A stretch of DNA of 12,593 nucleotides from positions 1-12,593 of the forward strand of contig CAJUOO010000081.1 in assembly GCA_910588535.1 (NCBI GenBank). Reading direction: 5' to 3'. The position numbers and the translations under genes are program-made. Under the pieces are notes generated by a model. The model was not told the origin of the DNA, made no database searches, and was given only the letters and a program-made list of their open reading frames with translations. The first letter of the stretch is position 1. Each line of letters opens with the position of its first letter. The DNA comes from an uncultured Lachnospiraceae bacterium (GTDB lineage: Bacteria > Bacillota > Clostridia > Lachnospirales > Lachnospiraceae). This document shows positions 6,797-12,593 of the stretch, piece after piece.

Positions 6797-9700
6797 ATGG
6801 TCGTCAATCACAATCTAATTGCAATGAACGGCCAACGACAGTATAAGGCTGTTACAAATAGTCGAGATAAACGGATGGAGAAGCTCTCCTCCGGTTATAG
6901 AATTAACCGCGCTGCAGATGATGCAGCAGGGCTTTCCATCTCAGAGAAAATGCGTTTTCAGATACGTGGCCTGACGCAGGGAGTTAAAAATATGCAGGAG
7001 GGGGTCAATTATTGTAAGGTCGCGGATGGCGCTCTCCACGAGGTACATAGCATGCTTCAGAGAATGAACGAATTGTCCATACAGGCTGCCAATGGCACGA
7101 ATTCTGATACTGAGAGAATGTACCTTGATCAGGAGATACAACATCTGAAGGAAGAGATGGATCGCATCTTCGAAACTACAAAATACAACGAAGAATTTAT
7201 ATTTAAGTGTGATGATCAAGAGCTTGAAGGACCTCTGGAACCCTATCGGCTTGGTCTTTCTGGTTATCCCGACGATCTATATATCTACAACGAAACCTAT
7301 GATGATACAACCAAGACCGCTACTTTTGGCGGCATCGCATATCGAGGGAAGAGGTATGAATGGTCCAGCATTGACCCTGATATGTATGACAGCACTACCG
7401 GCACTTTTCACGCTGGCTCCTATACACTTAAGGCAGACGATGGATCTGTTCTTTCCTTGATATGTGAGGAAGGCAGCAAACCGCCGGAAGTTTCCAGAGA
7501 ATTTCAAGTATCTGCAAATGGATCTGGAATTATTATCAACAATGAATGTATTCCTTGGAGTCAGGTGCAGACAGAGGATGGGCATAAAATCAATGAGGGC
7601 GGCATTGAGAACAAACCATATTATTTTCATTATCACGGCGTCACAGCATCCTTTACACCTGATGCAGCAGACGAGCTTATAGATGTGATGAACAAGTTGT
7701 CAGACATAAAATGGCAGAGCACTTACAAGCTCCCCACCGAAAAACAGGCGTTATTCACTGATTTCTCAAAAACCTACACCACTTTTAAGAACAACGATGA
7801 AGTCAAGCGCTATCTGGATGGTGATCCGGATTTTGCAGATAATATGTATACACTTCGCGCTGATGACACTGGTCTGTGGCTTGAACAAAATAATACTATG
7901 GTAGCTAATTCTAATAAAACATGGGCGGAATTAGGCATCACCAATTGGGGCGACCAAAGCAAAGATATATGGTCTGATAAAACATACACATATACCTACG
8001 ATCCTGCTCCTGCCGGAAGTGATACAATAAGCTTTACCTTTCAGGTAGTTAATGAGATCAGCAAAGACTCTGCGATTGATGCACTTGATGGTATTACTCT
8101 GCCCGGCATACAATCCTCCGTCGATCTTGATAATCATGCCAATCTGGGGATGGATGCCACGTACTCCAATGTTATGAGTGGAAAAATAGTGCGAGATACG
8201 ATCCGTCTCACTCTTGGAGAAGAATATGGATTGGGACGGGACTATACAACGCCTTCTGATACTTTTGGAAGCACAAAATTAGTATACGATAAAAATAATA
8301 ATAGTTTTTCTGCGGTTTATTCCAATACATTAGATGGCACAACTACCACAAAAACCTACAACAACACAAGTGTCGAGACCAATACTATCATATCTAACAT
8401 CAAAAACCAGATAAAGACAGATATGAATGATTATCTGGATGTAATCAAAGCCCGCTACATTGCTGGAGCCACCTCACCAACCGAGACGAATCTTGCTGCG
8501 CTGTTATCTCCTAATAATATCACGGGAAACGGTGGGACCACCTATCTGGAGGATATTGTGACGCTAGATCCCGCAGATATTGCCTCCGGCAAGTTAAACA
8601 GCACACTGCATGTAAGCAAACCAACTTCATTTGCAGGTGCAAGCATTGATTTTTCAGGATTAGGAACAAGCTTTGAATTAGTTGATCTGATCGGTATGGG
8701 TTTTAACTCTACCTGTCAAACATGCAACAATCACTATAGTATTCAGTTTACCACCCCAGATATCACACAGGCAAATTGGAACAGCACCACTCCTGATCCA
8801 AACAATCCAGATCAAAATAGCTATCAGTTCAGCAGTCAAACAGATGGATCAAACTATACCCTATATATTGATATCTCCTCTATGGATGGAAAAATTAATG
8901 ATGGTGTAGCATTTACCAACGCTCTGGTAAATATTATTGATGCTTCTGGTTTTGATTTCCACTATACCCAATATGCAACCAACACAGATGATGCTAAGTT
9001 ATATGTTTTTGACAACAGACCCTATTATATAAGTGACGGCGTGTCAACTGCAACTGACGCTTCCTTCTCTCCATATGCATATGGCTTTAATTCTGTTGCA
9101 AAATATTATATTAACTTATATGACACCGACGATTCCTCTGAGTATGTAAGCCTCAACTACGAATATGATTATAAGGATATATTCGCTCCCTCCAATTTAG
9201 TTTTCGAATATGAAGAAAATGTAGCGGGAAAATATGTAAAGCTTACAGATGGCACTTATGTGGTATATGATGCAAATAATCCAGATCACCAGAGTCTCAC
9301 CCGCTACAATATCAAAAAAGTAGAACTTGATACCTCTTCTGGCAGTGGCACCTTGGATGATTATCTTGATGAATACATTAAAAATCATATCCTTCAGGAG
9401 ACAGCGGACGCTTCCCAGATGGACTTAGTCAGCGATTATGCTAAATACAATATAGGCAATCAAGTAAATGAAAATAAGGCACTGATCACAGAATATAACA
9501 CCCCTGTCCAGATATACAAGGAAAAAGAATCTGGTGTATCTCCCGATAAATTTGGATTTAAAATTCAATGCAGCTCCAACACAAAGGATTCTATCTATAT
9601 CGAGAAACAAAATCTTTCTGTATATCGAATGGGAATAAAAAAATTAAGTGTAAAAACTGAGAAATTGGCAACAAAAGCGATCGATATGTTGACGGGAGCC

Positions 9701-9946
9701 TTTGTCAAGGTCAATACCGTTAGAAGTAAATTTGGTACTTACCAAAATCGCCTAGAACATTCTATCGCCAACGCGAACAATGTTGCGGAGAACACCACCG
9801 CGGCAGAATCCCGCATCAGAGACACCGATATGGCAAAGGAATTACAGAATCTTTCTGTAGAAAATATCTTAGTACAAGCAGGTGAAGCTATATTGGCACA
9901 AGCAAATTCAAATGCCCAGAATGTTGTCTCCCTGCTTCAGGTTTAA
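6797..9946 (+). CDS. fliC: Giant flagellin with ~810-residue central insertion
   Basis: Filament subunit of 1049 aa; ordinary flagellins are about 270-500 aa. The ATG at 6797 follows AAGGGGG at 6 nt. Residues 1-140 are a standard D0/D1 start (MVVNHNLIAMN, LSSGYRINRAADDAAGLSIS, QAANGTNSD). Residues about 951-1049 are a standard D1/D0 end (ATKAIDML, NRLEHSIANANNVAENT, ESRIRDTDMAKE, AQANSNAQNVVSLLQV). The TLR5 segment LQRMNELSIQAANG (87-100) keeps Arg89, Leu93 and Glu120-type residues. The region between, about 140-950, is a large surface domain rich in Asn, Thr, Tyr and Asp. It contains GFNSTCQTCNNHYS at 635-648. Seven Cys are present (73, 138, 223, 251, 640, 643, 925), unusual for a flagellin. 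No HExxH motif is seen, so it is not a metallopeptidase flagellinolysin. Reading frame is intact throughout. Flagellin identity is certain; the function of the insertion is unknown. Confidence 0.97.
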   Translation: MVVNHNLIAMNGQRQYKAVTNSRDKRMEKLSSGYRINRAADDAAGLSISEKMRFQIRGLTQGVKNMQEGVNYCKVADGALHEVHSMLQRMNELSIQAANGTNSDTERMYLDQEIQHLKEEMDRIFETTKYNEEFIFKCDDQELEGPLEPYRLGLSGYPDDLYIYNETYDDTTKTATFGGIAYRGKRYEWSSIDPDMYDSTTGTFHAGSYTLKADDGSVLSLICEEGSKPPEVSREFQVSANGSGIIINNECIPWSQVQTEDGHKINEGGIENKPYYFHYHGVTASFTPDAADELIDVMNKLSDIKWQSTYKLPTEKQALFTDFSKTYTTFKNNDEVKRYLDGDPDFADNMYTLRADDTGLWLEQNNTMVANSNKTWAELGITNWGDQSKDIWSDKTYTYTYDPAPAGSDTISFTFQVVNEISKDSAIDALDGITLPGIQSSVDLDNHANLGMDATYSNVMSGKIVRDTIRLTLGEEYGLGRDYTTPSDTFGSTKLVYDKNNNSFSAVYSNTLDGTTTTKTYNNTSVETNTIISNIKNQIKTDMNDYLDVIKARYIAGATSPTETNLAALLSPNNITGNGGTTYLEDIVTLDPADIASGKLNSTLHVSKPTSFAGASIDFSGLGTSFELVDLIGMGFNSTCQTCNNHYSIQFTTPDITQANWNSTTPDPNNPDQNSYQFSSQTDGSNYTLYIDISSMDGKINDGVAFTNALVNIIDASGFDFHYTQYATNTDDAKLYVFDNRPYYISDGVSTATDASFSPYAYGFNSVAKYYINLYDTDDSSEYVSLNYEYDYKDIFAPSNLVFEYEENVAGKYVKLTDGTYVVYDANNPDHQSLTRYNIKKVELDTSSGSGTLDDYLDEYIKNHILQETADASQMDLVSDYAKYNIGNQVNENKALITEYNTPVQIYKEKESGVSPDKFGFKIQCSSNTKDSIYIEKQNLSVYRMGIKKLSVKTEKLATKAIDMLTGAFVKVNTVRSKFGTYQNRLEHSIANANNVAENTTAAESRIRDTDMAKELQNLSVENILVQAGEAILAQANSNAQNVVSLLQV

Positions 9947-9985
9947 TATATATATTTATAATACCATAAAGTGCTGTACAACAAA

Positions 9986-10030
9986 AATATGCAAAGAGGG
10001 AACATTTCTGATATTCCTTCTTTGCATATT
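9986..10030. terminator. Bidirectional hairpin between flagellin and nrdD
   Basis: Arms of 17 nt (9986-10002 with 10014-10030) pair fully apart from one G-U wobble, with an 11-nt loop. A/T-rich flanks lie on both sides. The T run is better on the minus strand, where it would end nrdD; on the plus strand it would end the flagellin message. It lies 39 nt after the flagellin stop and 57 nt after the nrdD stop. Confidence 0.8.
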
Positions 10031-10087
10031 TCGTTATACGTTTTCTTATCTGTGCTCTTATTGTGAACTTTCTTGGAAACTCTTATA

Positions 10088-12307
10088 TTATAGATGTAGC
10101 ACTCTCTCCCTAATCTCTTGTGTCCTTCCCTGATTCCAGAATTGAGAACCAATATAACCACAGGTGCGTCTAGCTACATTCATCTTATTTTGATCAGTAT
10201 TTTTGCAGTTTGGACACTGCCATATCAGCTTGCCATCTTCCTCCACAATCTCTATCTCTCCATCATATCCGCACACTTGGCAATAGTCTGACTTTGTATT
10301 AAGCTCTGCATACATAATATTGTCATAGATAAACTTCATAACCTCAAGTACAGCCTCAATATTATTCTGCATATTTGGCACTTCCACATAGCTGATAGCA
10401 CCTCCCGGAGAAAGCACCTGAAACTTTGCCTCAAGGGCAAGCTTTGAAAAGGCATCCATCGGCTCTGTCACATGAACATGATAGCTGTTTGTAATATAAT
10501 TTCTGTCCGTCACACCCTCGATAATTCCAAAACGCCTCTGCAGGCACTTGGCAAATTTGTAGGTTGTAGATTCCAGAGGTGTACCATAGATAGAATAATC
10601 AATATTTTCTGCTTCCTTCCACCTAGTACACGCCTCATTTAAAGTCTTCATCACCCTCAGTCCAAATTCCTCTCCCTCTGGCTCAGTCAACTTCTTTTCT
10701 GTCACTGCATAAACACACTCCCACAGCCCTGCATACCCAAGAGAAATGGTAGAATAACCACCATGCAGAAGCTTTGTGATTGGCTCACCCTTCTGAAGCC
10801 TCGCCAGCGCGCCATACTGCCATAGAATAGGAGCAGCGTCTGAAAGTGTACCCTCCAGCCTCTCATGTCTGCACTGCAGTGCTCTGTGGCAGAGCTCCAG
10901 CCTTTCTGAAAGAATCTCCCAAAACCGCTCCTCATATGCCTCCTTCTTTTCTGCTACCTTACGAGCTGTACATGCCACATCCGTCAGATTAATCGTCACA
11001 ACCCCCTGATTAAATCTACCATAATATTTTGGATTTCCATCCTCGTCAACATAAGGAGTCAGAAAGCTTCTGCAGCCCATGCAAGTGTAACAATTTCCAT
11101 CTCCATTCTTATCCACCTTAAGCTGAAGCATAATCTTCTCGGAAATATAGTCTGGCACCATGCGCTTGGCCGTGCACTTTGCAGCGAGCTTTGTCAAATA
11201 CCAATATGGTGCATCCTCTGTGATATTATCCTCCTCCAGCACATATACCAGCTTTGGAAATGCCGGAGTAATAAAAACACCTGCCTCATTCTTCACGCCT
11301 ACATAACGCTGTTTTAATACTTCCTCAATAATCAGTGCCAGATCCTTTTTCAAGCGCTCATCCTTCGCCTCATTCAGATACATAAATACTGTGACAAATG
11401 GTGCTTGTCCATTGGTTGTCATCAGAGTTACCACCTGATATTGAATGGTCTGGACACCACGCTCAATCTCCTCCTTAAGCCTTGCCTCCACAATCTCGGA
11501 AAGCTTCTCCTCAGAAGGTCTGATTCCCAAAAGCTCTGCTTCCTTGCGAACTGACGCCGCAAGCTTCTCTCTAGAGACCTGAACAAATGGCGCAAGGTGT
11601 GTGAGCGAGATCGACTGTCCTCCATACTGGCTGGAAGCAACCTGTGCTATAATCTGTGTGGAAATATTGCAGGCTGTGGAGAAACTATGTGGCTTCTCTA
11701 TCTTAGTACCTGAGATCACCGTACCATTTTGCAGCATATCATCCAGATTGACCAAATCGCAGTTATGCATATGCTGTGCAAAATAATCCGAATCATGAAA
11801 ATGAATAATTCCCTGTTTATGTGCCTCCACTATATCCTCAGGAAGAAGGATACGTTCAGTGATGTCCTTGCTGACCTCTCCAGCCATATAATCTCTCTGA
11901 ACACTGTTCACACTTGGGTCTTTATTCGAATTTTCCTGCTTAACCTCCTCGTTGTTACACTCTATCAAAGAAAGAATCCTATCATCTGTCGTATTTGACT
12001 TTCTGACAAGACTTCTTGTATAACGATACGTAATATAGCGTTTTGCCACTTCATATGCACCGTGGGCCATAATCTGCTTCTCCACCAGATCTTGTATCTC
12101 CTCCACAGAAAGAGCACGTCCCATCTTCTCACAGGACTTCTGGACAGAATCAGAAATTCGCTCAATCTGCATACGCGTGAGCTTCTCATCTTCCTCCACA
12201 ACATTATTTGCCTTCGATACTGCGGCAGCAATTTTGCTAATATCAAAGTCAACCTCAGCTTTGTTCCGCTTAATGATCTTCAACTGTGACAACCGTCCTT
12301 TCACCAT
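10088..12307 (-). CDS. nrdD: Anaerobic (class III) ribonucleoside-triphosphate reductase
   Basis: Glycyl-radical enzyme of up to 739 aa that reduces ribonucleotides to deoxyribonucleotides without oxygen. An N-terminal ATP-cone (about 10-100, KIIKRNKAEVDFDISKI) gives allosteric control. The catalytic barrel shows HNCDLVNLDDML with Cys183, SSQYGGQSISLTHLAPFV, and CYTCMGCRSFL with Cys406, Cys409 and Cys412. The C-terminal zinc site is Cys676/679 and Cys698/701. The glycyl radical motif RRTCGY places the radical at Gly717. Length is normal for the family. The start is uncertain: the ATG at 12307 has no Shine-Dalgarno, whereas AAAGGA lies inside the ORF (about 12296-12301). A TTG start at 12283 would give LKIIKRN, close to the usual NrdD start. 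The activase gene nrdG, commonly adjacent, is absent downstream, where a terminator follows. Confidence 0.97.
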   Translation of the reverse strand: MVKGRLSQLKIIKRNKAEVDFDISKIAAAVSKANNVVEEDEKLTRMQIERISDSVQKSCEKMGRALSVEEIQDLVEKQIMAHGAYEVAKRYITYRYTRSLVRKSNTTDDRILSLIECNNEEVKQENSNKDPSVNSVQRDYMAGEVSKDITERILLPEDIVEAHKQGIIHFHDSDYFAQHMHNCDLVNLDDMLQNGTVISGTKIEKPHSFSTACNISTQIIAQVASSQYGGQSISLTHLAPFVQVSREKLAASVRKEAELLGIRPSEEKLSEIVEARLKEEIERGVQTIQYQVVTLMTTNGQAPFVTVFMYLNEAKDERLKKDLALIIEEVLKQRYVGVKNEAGVFITPAFPKLVYVLEEDNITEDAPYWYLTKLAAKCTAKRMVPDYISEKIMLQLKVDKNGDGNCYTCMGCRSFLTPYVDEDGNPKYYGRFNQGVVTINLTDVACTARKVAEKKEAYEERFWEILSERLELCHRALQCRHERLEGTLSDAAPILWQYGALARLQKGEPITKLLHGGYSTISLGYAGLWECVYAVTEKKLTEPEGEEFGLRVMKTLNEACTRWKEAENIDYSIYGTPLESTTYKFAKCLQRRFGIIEGVTDRNYITNSYHVHVTEPMDAFSKLALEAKFQVLSPGGAISYVEVPNMQNNIEAVLEVMKFIYDNIMYAELNTKSDYCQVCGYDGEIEIVEEDGKLIWQCPNCKNTDQNKMNVARRTCGYIGSQFWNQGRTQEIRERVLHL

Positions 12308-12339
12308 TTGATATTGATATTGTAATCAATCTATGAAGC

Positions 12340-12369
12340 ATTATACTACTATATATTGATGATTGTCAA
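12340..12369 (-). promoter_or_regulatory. Consensus sigma-A promoter of nrdD
   Basis: On the minus strand the -35 is TTGACA (12369-12364), the spacer 18 bp, and the -10 TATAAT (12345-12340). Both hexamers are perfect. The -10 ends 32 nt before the ATG at 12307. Confidence 0.85.
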
Positions 12370-12393
12370 TGCGAAAAACACAATATATTGAAA
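12346..12393. promoter_or_regulatory. Tandem NrdR boxes controlling nrdD
   Basis: Two matches to the NrdR palindrome core CWATATATWG-type pattern: CTATATATTG at 12349-12358 and CAATATATTG at 12381-12390. The second keeps the flanking ACA and fits about 13 of 16 consensus positions. The cores are 32 bp apart, three helical turns, the usual NrdR arrangement. The first lies inside the -35/-10 spacer and the second just upstream of the -35, which fits repression by NrdR when dATP is plentiful. Confidence 0.85.
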
Positions 12394-12456
12394 TAATGTA
12401 ACTAATTAATTAATATAATATTAAATTATAACTTCTTGTAGGATGAGTGTTCTTTC

Positions 12457-12593
12457 ATCATTTTCGGAGGAGGTCCGTATAGCCAGTCCACTGCTTTCCT
12501 CCGTCACCCCGCTCCCGCTTAGTGAAAAACGTAGTGGAACTAAGCTCGTAAAATACCTCGCTAAGTACCAACGTTTTTCAATAGGTTCCTTGA
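12457..12593 (-). repeat. Structured dispersed repeat, copy 2 (inverted, truncated by window end)
   Basis: The reverse complement of this stretch aligns to 48-184 over an identical 137 nt. The core (12498-12593) differs at roughly a dozen positions. The inner stem is kept: TGAAAAACGT with ACGTTTTTCA, and TGG with CCA in place of CGG with CCG. The arm region (12477-12501) keeps its length, but about 17 internal bases differ. A local 7-bp hairpin CGGAGGA/TCCTCCG (12465-12471 with 12497-12503) is also possible. The opposite arm lies beyond the window. Confidence 0.85.

Noticed and set aside
7209..7682. Several overlapping ORFs of 70-120 aa in other frames inside the flagellin gene
   Set aside because: They lie inside a continuous, well-supported coding region and lack ribosome sites or recognisable domains.
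6797..9946. Flagellinolysin-type protease domain in the flagellin insertion
   Set aside because: No HExxH motif is present; HEVHS at residues 81-85 is in the D1 helix and lacks the second His at the right position.

Overview
The window looks like a piece of a motile, strictly anaerobic, low-GC Firmicute, most likely a gut Lachnospiraceae of the Roseburia/Lachnospira/Eubacterium rectale type. Four things suggest this: a Firmicute-style sigma-D/sigma-28 flagellar element, an AgrC/LytTR-type two-component system, an oxygen-sensitive class III ribonucleotide reductase under NrdR boxes, and a methyl-accepting protein with a single Cache domain. No 16S rRNA or other marker is present, so the genus is an inference.

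Layout from left to right. (1) 25-184: copy 1 of a structured dispersed repeat, with perfect 25-bp outer arms around an inner stem. (2) 301-2091 (+): a chemoreceptor with its own sigma-A promoter and intrinsic terminator. (3) 2374-6508 (-): five genes in one direction, transcribed right to left. They are a LytTR response regulator (5801-6508), an AgrC-like histidine kinase overlapping it by 4 bp, an FlxA-like coiled-coil protein, a stand-alone LytTR DNA-binding protein preceded by a sigma-28 type -10 element, and a 220-aa protein whose C-terminal part resembles the flagellar cap protein FliD. (4) 6797-9946 (+): a giant flagellin of 1049 aa, divergent from the regulator, with a sigma-28 -10 element. 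(5) 10088-12307 (-): nrdD, convergent with the flagellin across a shared hairpin, with two NrdR boxes over a consensus promoter. (6) 12457-12593: copy 2 of the structured repeat, inverted relative to copy 1 and cut by the window end.

How the parts may work together: the middle block reads as a self-contained filament module. It holds an oversized filament protein, a small cap-like protein, an FlxA-like late flagellar protein, a membrane sensor/regulator pair and a second LytTR regulator without a receiver domain. The two LytTR proteins share a similar DNA-binding region, which suggests related operators. The sigma-28 type elements before the flagellin and the small LytTR gene place both in the late flagellar class. 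No autoinducer peptide gene, flagellar motor gene or nrdG is visible.

The observations most worth following are the flanking structured repeat, where two base pairs differ by compensatory changes between the copies; the giant cysteine-containing flagellin with a CxxC motif; and the unusual LytTR + mini-FliD + FlxA cluster.
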